The position numbers and the translations under genes were made by a program. A model generated the notes under the pieces. It was not told where the DNA came from, made no database searches, and saw nothing but the letters and a program-made list of their open reading frames with translations. Below, piece after piece: positions 18,750 to 27,623 of a stretch of DNA of 64,000 nucleotides. Source of the DNA: Parahoeflea alexandrii (GTDB taxonomy: Bacteria; Pseudomonadota; Alphaproteobacteria; Rhizobiales; Rhizobiaceae); contig NZ_JAAAML010000001.1 of the NCBI RefSeq assembly GCF_024105735.1, forward strand, positions 248,001 to 312,000. The letters run 5' to 3'. The first letter of the stretch is position 1, and each line of letters opens with the position of its first letter.

Positions 18750-19847
18750 ATGACCCAAACAGCGATACGACTGAAAAACCTGCGCGCAGCCATGGCCGAG
18801 ACCGGCACTGATCTGGTGGTGCTGGGCCCCGGCGCGCATATGCACTGGCTCCTGGGGTTTCATCCCCATGGCGACGAACGGCCCTGCCTGCTGATGATCG
18901 GCCGAGAGCATGAGGTGTTCCTGATGCCCGCGCTCAATGCGCAGGGCACGCGGGCCGAGACCGACATCGCGTTTTGTGAATGGGCCGACGAGAACGGGCC
19001 GGATGCGGCGCTGAAGCAGGCGCTCGACCGCATCGGAGCAAAGGGAGCCGTCAAGGTGGTTCTCGACGAAACCATGCGCGCCGACTTCGCGCTTCTGGTA
19101 CTCGGCGCACTGCCCGGAGCCCGTCACGATTTCACCCTCGATACGGTCGGTGCGCTGCGCATGCGCAAGGATGCCGGCGAGTATGCCAAGCTCAAGCAGA
19201 ACGCGCTGATTGACGACCGCGCCATGCAGGCAGGACTGGCCGCGCTCAGGCCGGGTGTCAGCGAGCTGGAGATTGCCGATGTCATCCGTGCCGAGTTCGG
19301 CAAGCATGGCGCAAAGCCGGAATTCACCATCGTCGGTTCAGGCCCGAACGGCGCTTTTCCGCACCATGCCACCGGCAACCGCAAGCTCCAGGCCGGCGAT
19401 GCCGTGGTCATCGACATCGGCGGCCGCAAGGACGGATTCCCGAGCGACATGACCCGCATGGCGGTCATCGGACACGCGCCGGACGGCTATGACGAGGTGC
19501 ATGCCATTGTCGAACGCGCTGTCTCAGCCGCACTGGCTGCGGCACGCCCCGGCGTCAAGGCCATGGATGTGGATGCGGCGGCGCGCAATGTCATCGCCGA
19601 GGCCGGCTATGGCGAGTATTTCGTTCACAGGCTCGGCCACGGGCTCGGCATCGAGGTGCACGAGCCACCCTATCTGACTTCGACGTCACAGTCCGTGCTG
19701 GACGAGGGGATGGTGTTCTCCATCGAACCCGGCATCTATCTTCCCGGCCGCTTCGGCCTGCGGCTCGAGGACATCGTCATCCTTCGCGCCGACGGTCCCG
19801 AGATCCTGTCGTCGCTGCCGCGCGATCTCCACGTGGCTCCGGCATGA
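18750..19847 (+). CDS. M24-family metallopeptidase (Xaa-Pro aminopeptidase type)
   Basis: A 365-residue pita-bread-fold peptidase. The N-terminal creatinase-like domain (1-130) precedes the catalytic domain with metal-site motifs: VVIDIGGRKDGFPSDMTR (two Asp ligands), HRLGHGLGIEVHEPP (His ligand) and VFSIEPGIYLPGRFGLRLEDIV (two Glu ligands). The family cleaves N-terminal residues next to proline or hydrolyses creatine-like compounds. It lies between the two hyuB copies and overlaps the second by 4 bases (ATGA), which implies that the substrate of this operon is peptide- or amidino-like or yields an N-blocked amino acid. Confidence 0.9.
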   Translation: MTQTAIRLKNLRAAMAETGTDLVVLGPGAHMHWLLGFHPHGDERPCLLMIGREHEVFLMPALNAQGTRAETDIAFCEWADENGPDAALKQALDRIGAKGAVKVVLDETMRADFALLVLGALPGARHDFTLDTVGALRMRKDAGEYAKLKQNALIDDRAMQAGLAALRPGVSELEIADVIRAEFGKHGAKPEFTIVGSGPNGAFPHHATGNRKLQAGDAVVIDIGGRKDGFPSDMTRMAVIGHAPDGYDEVHAIVERAVSAALAAARPGVKAMDVDAAARNVIAEAGYGEYFVHRLGHGLGIEVHEPPYLTSTSQSVLDEGMVFSIEPGIYLPGRFGLRLEDIVILRADGPEILSSLPRDLHVAPA

Positions 19848-21448
19848 CACCGCACACACATGATCCGATCACTTTCAGCGTCATCCAGGCCGGGCTGACG
19901 GCGGCTGCCGACGAGATGTTTGCCGTGCTGAAGAAGACGGCGATGAGCCCGATCATCTACGAGGTTCTCGATGTCGGCACCGGCATCACTGACGCCCGTG
20001 GCGAACTGGTGTCATCCGGCGCGGGCATTCCCACCTTCGTCGGCGTGCTCGACAAGGCGGTCAAGCGCATCCTCGAAATCGAAGGTGCAAGCAATGTGCG
20101 CGAGGGCGACCTCTTCGTCACCAATGACCCTTCCTATGGCGGGGTGACCCATCTCAACGATGTGGTGATCGCCATGCCGGTGTTTGCACAAAGTGAACTC
20201 GTCGCATGGACGGCCTCGATCGCGCACTGGAACGATATCGGCGGCATGACACCGGGATCGATGTCGACCACGGCGAGCGAGATCTTCCAGGAAGGCCTGC
20301 GGCTGCCGGCGGTGCGCCTGTTCGACGGGGGCGAATTGTTGCAGCCGGTGTTCGACATCATCATGGCCAATTCGCGCTTGCCGGATTTCGTCCGCGGCGA
20401 TCTCTGGGCGCAGGTGGCTGCCAGCCGCAGGGCTGCATCCCGTGTGGCGCAACTGGTGGAGACCTATGGCCTCGACACTTTCAAGACAGCGCTTGAAAAC
20501 CTGTTCGAGGAAGGCGAGCGGCGCGCCCGCGCCGGTCTGGCGCTGTTGCCGAAGGGTACTTTCCGGATCGAGGAAGAGCAAGATGACGGCGCGCACTGGC
20601 AGGCCGAGATCCGGATCACCGACGACACGTTCACGGTGGACCTTTCGGGCAATCCGGACCAGCGGGCAGCACCCTACAACACCAGCCGCGACGGGGCGGT
20701 GATCTCCTCGCAGATGATCTTCCGGGCCCTGTCGGATCCAACGCTCGCGGCCAATGCGGGATCTTTCAGGCCGTTGAAGGTGATCACCCGGGAGGGCACC
20801 ATCTTCCATGCCACCGGCACCGCGCCGCATGGCTATTATTTCGAAACCCGCATCCGGCTCTACGACATGCTGTGGCAATGCATGGCGCGGGCGCTGCCCG
20901 AGCGGATGCCGGCCGGCCATTTCGCCTCGATCTGTGGAACGGTTCTTGCGGGCGACCACCCCGACACCGGCCGCCGCTTCACCATGGTCGAGCCGCAGAT
21001 GGGTGGCTGGGGCGCGACAGCCGAGCGTGACGGGCTGGATGCGATGTATTCGGCCAGCCACGGCGAGACCTTCAACTGCCCGGTCGAGATCTGCGAGACC
21101 CGCTACGGCATCGATGTCGGCTACAAGCGGCTCAACGAAAGCGCTGACGGACATGGTCAACATGCCGGCGGCAAGGGCCTGTCGGTTTCCTACAAGCCGC
21201 GCGGACGCACCGTGCTTGCGGGCGGCTATAGCCGCAACCGGGTTCCCGTCTGGGGCCTGAACGGCGGTGAAAACGGTGGCACCAATGCGATTGCGGTCAC
21301 ACGCAGGGATGGATCGAGCGAGAGCTACGCCTTTGTCAGCGGTCTTGTGATCGAGCCCGGCGATGAAATCACAATTTCGACCGCCAATGGCGGTGGATGG
21401 GGCAAACCAACGGGTGGAAACGGACGAAACATGTTCCCGCGAGGCTGA
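19844..21448 (+). CDS. hyuB: Hydantoinase/oxoprolinase B subunit (second copy)
   Basis: A 534-residue HyuB-family protein, paralogous to the one at 17072: ITFSVIQAGLTAAADEMFAVL, GTGITDARGELVSSGAGIP, GDLFVTNDPSYGGVTHLND and PQMGGWGATAERDG align throughout. Only one A subunit exists in the operon, so this copy either competes for it, forms a mixed complex, or serves another A subunit elsewhere. It ends the catabolic operon; 73 bases further on is the left island boundary. No strong terminator was found after it, only the symmetric ATTTCCGGAAAT near 21480, which has no loop. Confidence 0.9.
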   Translation: MTPHTHDPITFSVIQAGLTAAADEMFAVLKKTAMSPIIYEVLDVGTGITDARGELVSSGAGIPTFVGVLDKAVKRILEIEGASNVREGDLFVTNDPSYGGVTHLNDVVIAMPVFAQSELVAWTASIAHWNDIGGMTPGSMSTTASEIFQEGLRLPAVRLFDGGELLQPVFDIIMANSRLPDFVRGDLWAQVAASRRAASRVAQLVETYGLDTFKTALENLFEEGERRARAGLALLPKGTFRIEEEQDDGAHWQAEIRITDDTFTVDLSGNPDQRAAPYNTSRDGAVISSQMIFRALSDPTLAANAGSFRPLKVITREGTIFHATGTAPHGYYFETRIRLYDMLWQCMARALPERMPAGHFASICGTVLAGDHPDTGRRFTMVEPQMGGWGATAERDGLDAMYSASHGETFNCPVEICETRYGIDVGYKRLNESADGHGQHAGGKGLSVSYKPRGRTVLAGGYSRNRVPVWGLNGGENGGTNAIAVTRRDGSSESYAFVSGLVIEPGDEITISTANGGGWGKPTGGNGRNMFPRG

Positions 21449-21521
21449 TTGCGAGCAGCTGCAGGAGAAGCAGGCCTTGCATTTCCGGAAATCAGAAACA
21501 CTATGATTTTTTGGAGATCGA

Positions 21522-21572
21522 ATGGTGGGCGTAACAGGGATTGAACCTGTGACCCCTACAATGTCAATGTAG
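21522..21572. repeat. attL: 51-bp copy of the tRNA-Val 3' end
   Basis: Identical to 60244-60294 base for base: ATGGTGGGCGTAACAGGG at the start and CAATGTCAATGTAG at the end. It holds the complement of the CCA end, acceptor 3' strand, T arm, variable loop and anticodon arm. It diverges immediately on both sides (C at 21573 versus T at 60295). The remaining 5' part of the tRNA is absent here, so it is an attachment-site remnant and not a gene. Confidence 0.93.
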
Positions 21573-21610
21573 CAATTACAGCGGCATAGCGCGGCTTTTC
21601 GGGAAAAGAG

Positions 21611-21708
21611 CACTACATGAAACGGCAGTTTCTACAGTTTCCGGCATGAAGGTGCGGGTCAAGTCACGAAACCAGGTTCAGTGAACCAAAGGGCACTACG
21701 TATGAACC
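21611..21708. promoter_or_regulatory. Putative integrase arm-type sites inside attL
   Basis: CACTACATGAAAC (21611-21623) and CACTACGTATGAACC (21694-21708) resemble CACTACGTAAACC at 60211-60223 inside the other end. The palindrome GGTTCAGTGAACC (21675-21687) also occurs at 60191-60203, in the same relation to a CACTACGTA motif. Shared motifs just inside both ends, in the same orientation, fit arm-type binding sites for the integrase or its directionality factor. Confidence 0.55.
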
Positions 21709-21733
21709 GGTTCCAATTCCTGCTGACCACGGC

Positions 21734-24097
21734 TTAGGCTTCATAGAGTGCTAATAGCAAGTTCGGATTTCCGCCCTCGCCGGTGAGATATGCCAAAAGG
21801 TCATCGAGAATCGGCAGATACTTCCTTTGCTTCTTCTCAAAAGCATCATCCGTGCCCCATCGGTTTAAGAGGTCGGCACGTGCATCAATGATCGCCTGTG
21901 CCAGTCGATCTGCGACGGGATCCTGGCCGACGAGAAGGGCCCAAGGTTCCTTCAGTCTCCAGCGTAACAGCCCACCGACCAGGAATGGCGCATAGTTGAA
22001 CCGTGTGTATTGCGTTTCATATTCCCGCCTGAACTCGAAGATTGCGCGTTCGGCAATCTTATCGACATCACTGCGAGATAGCAGTAGTGGGGCGGTCTGT
22101 GAACGTGACAGCAACAGAGAGACACAAGCGCTTTCTGCACGGTAATTCCAGGATTCAATCCCACGTTTCAGAATTGACGCGAGGATGCGTTCCTCGGTCG
22201 CTTGATCATTTACTGTTCTCGCAATGCCTTGGTAGACAAGGACCCAATTGGCCTGATGCCAGACGAAAGGGTGAGAGCCTACGGCTCCGGAATGATTTTC
22301 AATACAATCAAGCAGCCATTGTGCCACCTGGTCCGGAGTGCGGCGGAACTGCCAAGTGAGGAACTGAAGCGCTGCATTGTCTTGTTCCGCGTGCCTCGAG
22401 CCCGCTCTCAGACGTTTCTCTGTGTCACTTACAGCCTGGCGGACCAATTTATCGAGCTGCTTCACGGCCACTGGCGATAATTCCGATGGCAGCTCACCGT
22501 CGCTGGATACACTATACTCCCCGTTCGGTCGGGAACTTGCTTTCTGCGCCATCTGACGCCAGTCAATTCTTTCATCGTCCATCTGCTCAAGCAACGAGAG
22601 CATGCCTGGGGAATTTGGCGCATCATTCCAAGGCATCATTCCGCATTTCAGGATTAGGCGTTCCGGAATCGAGGGTGGAGGGGTCGTTAGGGAGTTGATG
22701 ATGTTGTCCCATTCTCGCGGATCTTCGTCGGCCTGGTCCCAATCGATTGTGAAATGCCGACCGAGGGAGGGCGCCTCCATAACGATCCTAGCTCGGCCTG
22801 CTGCTGGCTTCTGCTCCACCCAGAGTGAGACAGGTGTAGCTTCTGCCAATGGTTCAGTGAGCTGAATTGTTGCCTTCCGCGGATGAAGTTCGGCTTCCTT
22901 CCTCAAATACACCGGTGTCGTGGTGTAGCCTCTCGGAATGGCGAGCTGCGCTGGCTCTGGACTTCTGTAGACTCTACCAGCTTCAAGTGTTTCGGTCTCG
23001 TCTACGAGATCAAAATTGCGGGCGCCTTCGCTGCCGGACACGATTGTTGAGATGCGAGGCAAGAAATCGAAATAGACTGGATCACCATTACCCATTCGCT
23101 GAGCTGCCACCAAGGCTCCGCGGGCAACCGCGTCCGAGGGTAAGGTGCAAGTGACAGAGATGCCTGCAGCTTCGAGAATCCGCTCCAAGTGAGATCGGAT
23201 ATTTCCCTCCGATATAGTCTCCAGAAATATCTGGTCGCAATCCTGAAGACCTAAGGAGGCGGCTTCGATGCCGCCGGAGGGAAGTGAGTCCATCGCATCC
23301 AGTTTGACTTCTTCCCAGTCACCGTTATCTCGCCGAATGATCTCGGGCTGGTAAGGCAGTCCGAAAGCCAGTCTCGGAAGCGTTTTTGAATCTGCGACGC
23401 CGCTTGTCTCTAGTAAAGCCCTTTGAGAGCTCAAGGCTTGTTCTCTGACCCTTGAGACGAGCTGGCGCAACCCAAGCGCTTCGGCGTGTATTTTGGCAGC
23501 GCTTCTACGTTCCGGAGCGAGCACATCGCCTTTCTCTCCTTCAAGTCGAATCCTGAACTTCTGGACAGAAAGACCGCACGAAGCATGGGATATGACCCCC
23601 ACGACACATTCCGTTTTGATTAGTCCCTCCGCGATCGCGAAAAGTGTCGACAGAACTGTTCGCCACACAAGCGCAGGATTCCGCAGTCTCGCGATAGACA
23701 TTGCAGCGAGGAGCCGCTCCTGAACCTGTTCCGTGGTTTCGCCGCTGTCCTCAATTGCAAGAACTGTATTGGTAGCGCCCCTCGCAAATTCCGTGAATGC
23801 AGAGGCAAGTTTTTGAGCGGAATCGTTCTTCCCCTCGATCAAGTCGCGAACGAAGACCCTTCGATCCGGGGCACCAACTTGGCCCCAGCCTCCGCCACGG
23901 CCGTGCGGAGCCAGATCGGCTGGCTTTCCCCCTATCCACTTCCCATCTCCGGTTTTGACAACCGCCGTTAACGGCCCCGCCTGCCCGACGAAAAAATCGC
24001 CAATCTGTTCGTCTCCACTGAGATCAATGGACCAGTTCCTTGCGACATGATCGAGCCAGCCGTTCACATCCAGGCCGGCCGCCTTTTTCAGGCTCAT
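21734..24097 (-). CDS. Hsp70-like protein, last gene of the McrB-like defence operon
   Basis: A 787-residue protein. The middle part has features of a diverged actin/Hsp70 ATPase fold: IFLETISEGNIRSHLERIL, then DAVARGALVAAQRMGNGDPVYFDFLP (the Hsp70-like A-x-GA-x2-A helix followed by a return strand). A following beta-rich region (GRVYRSPEPAQLAIPRGYTT, PVSLWVEQKPAAGRARIVME) resembles an Hsp70 substrate-binding domain. The canonical N-terminal DLGTTxS phosphate loop is not visible, so ATPase activity is uncertain. The last 270 residues are helical and unassigned. It overlaps the DUF2357 gene by 4 bases. Hsp70 homologues proposed to bind RNA occur in CoCoNuT-type McrBC relatives, which fits this operon; the assignment itself rests on pattern recognition. 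Confidence 0.55.
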   Translation of the reverse strand: MSLKKAAGLDVNGWLDHVARNWSIDLSGDEQIGDFFVGQAGPLTAVVKTGDGKWIGGKPADLAPHGRGGGWGQVGAPDRRVFVRDLIEGKNDSAQKLASAFTEFARGATNTVLAIEDSGETTEQVQERLLAAMSIARLRNPALVWRTVLSTLFAIAEGLIKTECVVGVISHASCGLSVQKFRIRLEGEKGDVLAPERRSAAKIHAEALGLRQLVSRVREQALSSQRALLETSGVADSKTLPRLAFGLPYQPEIIRRDNGDWEEVKLDAMDSLPSGGIEAASLGLQDCDQIFLETISEGNIRSHLERILEAAGISVTCTLPSDAVARGALVAAQRMGNGDPVYFDFLPRISTIVSGSEGARNFDLVDETETLEAGRVYRSPEPAQLAIPRGYTTTPVYLRKEAELHPRKATIQLTEPLAEATPVSLWVEQKPAAGRARIVMEAPSLGRHFTIDWDQADEDPREWDNIINSLTTPPPSIPERLILKCGMMPWNDAPNSPGMLSLLEQMDDERIDWRQMAQKASSRPNGEYSVSSDGELPSELSPVAVKQLDKLVRQAVSDTEKRLRAGSRHAEQDNAALQFLTWQFRRTPDQVAQWLLDCIENHSGAVGSHPFVWHQANWVLVYQGIARTVNDQATEERILASILKRGIESWNYRAESACVSLLLSRSQTAPLLLSRSDVDKIAERAIFEFRREYETQYTRFNYAPFLVGGLLRWRLKEPWALLVGQDPVADRLAQAIIDARADLLNRWGTDDAFEKKQRKYLPILDDLLAYLTGEGGNPNLLLALYEA

Positions 24098-25602
24098 ACC
24101 GATGCTCCCTTGAATTCATCACGGACGAATCCTCGGATTGCCTCCATCCCTGCAGCTAGGCTTTTTCCGGAGGCCCCGAATGCGATGCCATTCACGCGGC
24201 AACGACTTCCTTCGAATTTGATGGTTTCAGGCTCCCCGTGGTCGGGAGTAAGCACAAGGCCATGTTTAAAGACTTCTGTCTGTGCGAATTGCTGCAACTG
24301 GTCGATTAGATTTGCGACCTCGCTCACGCTTTCACCCAAGTCAATTCTATTCATCGCATGAGGGGTCCAGACGGCAACACGACGCGGCACTGCTGAGCGC
24401 GTGGGATCGGTTATTCTCAGCGCGACATGCGCCTGGGCTCCTATGAGGAGGGGACCAGGCTTTTCCGGACGAGCCTGGACCTCCACAATTCGGCCTGTTT
24501 CTCGAAGCCAGAACACTGCGATGGGTCGGTCTTGTTCAAACCACCTGCCAGTGACTGCTTCGGATTTCCAAACGATCGGCGATTGGGCGATGAGCTGAGC
24601 TTCTTCCAACTCATCGATAGCCAATGTTACCGCAAGAACTGCGAAATCGGTCCACGTCTGCGCTTGCCAGGCCCAGAGATCATCAATCGCCTTCTCCCGC
24701 TTGAGAAGCCGCTCCCATCCGTCATGGACCTGATGATAGCTTTTGTCCTGCATGAGGACATAATTCGGTGTGACGCCCGGAGTCGCGATCAAAACGTCGT
24801 GCGCTTCCAGGTCAGCAGCAATAGATCTGCATTTCTTTCTGAAACTGTCGACGTCGCGAAATCTGGCACTCTGTTTGGCTCGCGGATGCTCGCGAATCCA
24901 CTCCCGCGCCGCATCTGCAGCCAAACGTGTGTAGGCGTGAAGAACGCGGTTTTCGAGTGTGTCAAAGTTTTCTCTACGAACCGTAGCAAGAATTCTCTGA
25001 TCAGAGCCAGCTCGCTCGGCAACACTTCGGCCTGGTTGGCGGCTGAGCCAGACCATGGAGGCACGATCCATTTCCTGCACACGGTCCAGGGGAGTAAGTT
25101 CTCGATGGCGCCGGAGCACCCGGCGTATACGCTTCTCCAAATCGGTCAATACCGGACGTAGCTGCCTCGCTTGTTTGACGATCTCGGACATTCGTGGATC
25201 TTCTTCGTCCTCCGCACGCTTCCACGCTGCTCTCAGTCGGGTCCAGATGTCGTCAGGATCATCAAGAGCTTCTTCGAGCTCTTGGATCCGCGCAAGCACC
25301 TCGTTCATGCGTTGAAGGGCATTTGCGGCGAAGACCTCGGCTTCATCCTTTGGATCCTGTCCTCGGCGGGGACGGACTGGAAAGCCCGATCTGTCCGGCT
25401 TAGTCGCGTGATCTCGCTTCGGATACGGGCAGAGTGCCAGACAGATGTCCTGGCCGCGGAACGTTCCCGACATCAAGACGGCGCGCGCTAATGTTTTAGG
25501 AGGCTTGGCGCTGTCATAGGAGATCATGAGGCAATCATCTGCTCCAAAGGGAGTGGCCTCCGGGATTGATGACATTGACCAAGGCCTCGAAATCCTGCGC
25601 AT
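24094..25602 (-). CDS. DUF2357 (McrC-like) protein
   Basis: A 502-residue protein. Residues about 200-330 match the DUF2357 pattern: RRENFDTLENRVLHAYTRLA, RFRDVDSFRKKCRSIAADL, TPNYVLMQDKSYHQVHDGW and a long helix to LAIDELEEAQ. DUF2357 proteins are partners of McrB-like AAA+ proteins and usually precede a PD-(D/E)xK nuclease. Here the expected nuclease position reads D358...E374-V-Q376 (RPIAVFWLRETGRIVEVQ), lacking a clear E-x-K, so the nuclease may be degenerate and the cutting activity may lie in the helicase-nuclease encoded first. The gene is coupled to the AAA+ gene (TGATG) and overlaps the Hsp70-like gene by 4 bases. Confidence 0.72.
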   Translation of the reverse strand: MRRISRPWSMSSIPEATPFGADDCLMISYDSAKPPKTLARAVLMSGTFRGQDICLALCPYPKRDHATKPDRSGFPVRPRRGQDPKDEAEVFAANALQRMNEVLARIQELEEALDDPDDIWTRLRAAWKRAEDEEDPRMSEIVKQARQLRPVLTDLEKRIRRVLRRHRELTPLDRVQEMDRASMVWLSRQPGRSVAERAGSDQRILATVRRENFDTLENRVLHAYTRLAADAAREWIREHPRAKQSARFRDVDSFRKKCRSIAADLEAHDVLIATPGVTPNYVLMQDKSYHQVHDGWERLLKREKAIDDLWAWQAQTWTDFAVLAVTLAIDELEEAQLIAQSPIVWKSEAVTGRWFEQDRPIAVFWLRETGRIVEVQARPEKPGPLLIGAQAHVALRITDPTRSAVPRRVAVWTPHAMNRIDLGESVSEVANLIDQLQQFAQTEVFKHGLVLTPDHGEPETIKFEGSRCRVNGIAFGASGKSLAAGMEAIRGFVRDEFKGASV

Positions 25603-27623
25603 CAGCGCATTACTCCGCTCCAGACGAACTGCCCGGTCTCCTCCGACGCTGACATCGACGTCCGAATCGCTTCGCCCAGCTTGGCGTCTCCAAGCTCCTG
25701 TTCGACATAGTTGAGCAGCTCGCGGAAGGGCGCATCCGCAGCTTCCGCATCAACCCCCCGCAATTTGGGCAACAGCCGCATTTCAATCTGATCCGCAAGC
25801 GCTTCGTTGATCGGATCCGAGCCATCGAATTTTGGGTAGTTTGCGACATAGGCCATGATTGCGCGTCCGAGGCGGTGGCCAAACGGACGTTTGAACTGCT
25901 TCATCAGGTCCACCATCCTGTCGACGCCACCAGTGACGCGTTGGTCTTCCGAAACCGAAGAAACAGGACGGACCCAATTCTGCCAACGCTGTCGAGATAA
26001 GGCGCGGATCTCCGGCACTTTCCCATTAGGTTGCACTGTGCGGATTGTTTTCGGTGCCGCAAAGCGCAGGATATTTGCCCGGTCCACGACCTTGTCAGAC
26101 AGTGATTGCGTGCTCTCGTCCTCGTTCATCGTTCCCGCGAAAAGCAAATTGTAACCGGGGAAGATTCTCGGAGGCTGCAGCATGTTCGGAATTTCTAGTT
26201 CGATCTCCGCATCCTTGCGTTCATTTTTGTTCGATACATGCTCCGGCCCCGGCCGGCTTTCGAGCCGACTCAAGAAATCGGAGAAGTAGTATTCAACGCG
26301 CGCGAGATTCATCTCATCAAGCAGGATCATCATCATCCTGTCTTTGATGGCCTCTTCTTCATTGTTTTCTTCATCCAAGGCCCAGAGCGCGCGGGCCATG
26401 TCGGTTGGTCGGAACTTGCCCTCGATATAATTGTAGAAGCCCATCAGATCCTGGGGGCTGTCCCAACGAGGCTGAACAGGAACCTGCAAGAACCCAATGC
26501 CCATCCCAGCGGAGTATTGACGGGGCAATTGACTCTTGCCCGTGCCCGAGATGCCCGCAAGGACTGCCATTTGTGTCGTTTCATTGACTTTCATTGCGGT
26601 GTGGAACGCTCGAAGCGTTCTTGACGGGTAATAAAGGCCCTTCGCTTCCAGGCGCTGACCGACTCGGAGCAGGGCTGTTTTTTCCTCTTCCCAGTCGGCC
26701 AGTTTCCATTCGCTAAGCTGCCGGATGACAGGCGGCGTTTCCCGCAGTTCTCGCAGCTTGTCGGTCGCGTTGTCCTCTTCATCGGGGGCTCGGCCTTCGG
26801 CCTTAGCAATCTCACCCTTGAGATAGGCAAGTCGGGCTTCCAGTTTGCCGCGCGTTTCTCCGAGAGCATCGATTTCACCCTGCTGACGGCGCAGCTCAAG
26901 GGCGACAGCGGCCGCTTCGGCTTGCGCTTGCGAGTGTTTGGATTGAGCTTCGGCTAGAACCTCTCGTTCTTTGGCAATCCGTGCGGCAAATTCTTCTAGC
27001 TCTTCGTTCTGAGCTTCCAATCGTCCCTGGACACGGGAGCACTCTGTTTCAAGCTCTCGTTCGCGCGTTTCAAGTTTTTCCACTCGCAATTCAGCCTCTT
27101 CGAGACGCTGAAGTTCATCGCGCGTTTCGGCTATCTTGCCGGCCATTTCCTCATACTGGGCTGTCAGGGATTCTACCCGACCTTCAAGCTCCTCCGCCTT
27201 TTCTAGTCTCTCTTTAATTGAAAGGTATTCTGCTCTAAGGGGGACCAGTTCCGCTTCGATTGACTGTCGTTCAATCACAGCGTCTTCGATTTCTCCTCGG
27301 ACGGCCCGCACTTCGTTTCTCTTTTCTTCCAGAGAGTTCCACTCGGTGAGAAGCTCCTCTTTTTGCCGCCGCAAACCGTCGACTTCGGCTTCGACATCGG
27401 TGACATGTGCCATAGCCTCACGTCGCTTCTGCACTTCGACTTCAAGATCTTCCATGAGGCGCTGCTTTTCCTCCAAGCGCTTGTCATAAACAGCGAGTTC
27501 CTCAATCGGACCTGCAGCGCTTATCAGGCGGTCCTGTCTTATGGCGAGAGTTATCTGGATGACCGCAAGAAGCGCCAGAGCTCCGATGATGACGAAAACG
27601 AGCAGTGTATTGTCAGTAATCAT
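25602..27623 (-). CDS. Membrane-anchored coiled-coil McrB-like AAA+ NTPase
   Basis: A 673-residue protein in three parts. Residues 7-27 are a membrane helix (LLVFVIIGALALLAVIQITLA). Residues about 38-275 are almost continuous heptad-rich coiled coil. Residues about 330-640 form an AAA+ module of McrB/MoxR type: Walker A GISGTGKS (357-364), QPRWDSPQDLMGFYNY, Walker B MMILLDEMNLARVEYYFSDF (430-449), and the sensor/arginine region AGTMNEDESTQSLSDKVVDRANILRF, which resembles McrB's GTMN-x-D motif. This should be the motor that works with the DUF2357 protein. Coiled-coil fusions are the hallmark of CoCoNuT McrB homologues; an N-terminal membrane anchor suggests action at the inner membrane. It overlaps the upstream gene by 4 bases. 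Confidence 0.85.
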   Translation of the reverse strand: MITDNTLLVFVIIGALALLAVIQITLAIRQDRLISAAGPIEELAVYDKRLEEKQRLMEDLEVEVQKRREAMAHVTDVEAEVDGLRRQKEELLTEWNSLEEKRNEVRAVRGEIEDAVIERQSIEAELVPLRAEYLSIKERLEKAEELEGRVESLTAQYEEMAGKIAETRDELQRLEEAELRVEKLETRERELETECSRVQGRLEAQNEELEEFAARIAKEREVLAEAQSKHSQAQAEAAAVALELRRQQGEIDALGETRGKLEARLAYLKGEIAKAEGRAPDEEDNATDKLRELRETPPVIRQLSEWKLADWEEEKTALLRVGQRLEAKGLYYPSRTLRAFHTAMKVNETTQMAVLAGISGTGKSQLPRQYSAGMGIGFLQVPVQPRWDSPQDLMGFYNYIEGKFRPTDMARALWALDEENNEEEAIKDRMMMILLDEMNLARVEYYFSDFLSRLESRPGPEHVSNKNERKDAEIELEIPNMLQPPRIFPGYNLLFAGTMNEDESTQSLSDKVVDRANILRFAAPKTIRTVQPNGKVPEIRALSRQRWQNWVRPVSSVSEDQRVTGGVDRMVDLMKQFKRPFGHRLGRAIMAYVANYPKFDGSDPINEALADQIEMRLLPKLRGVDAEAADAPFRELLNYVEQELGDAKLGEAIRTSMSASEETGQFVWSGVMR

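Noticed and set aside
21479-21490. ATTTCCGGAAAT palindrome after the second hyuB as terminator
   Set aside because: A perfect palindrome without a loop cannot form a stable hairpin terminator; the T-run that follows is 20 bases away.
21522-21572. Second tRNA-Val gene at the left boundary
   Set aside because: Only the 3' half matches a tRNA; the 5' acceptor strand and D arm are missing, so it is an attachment-site remnant.
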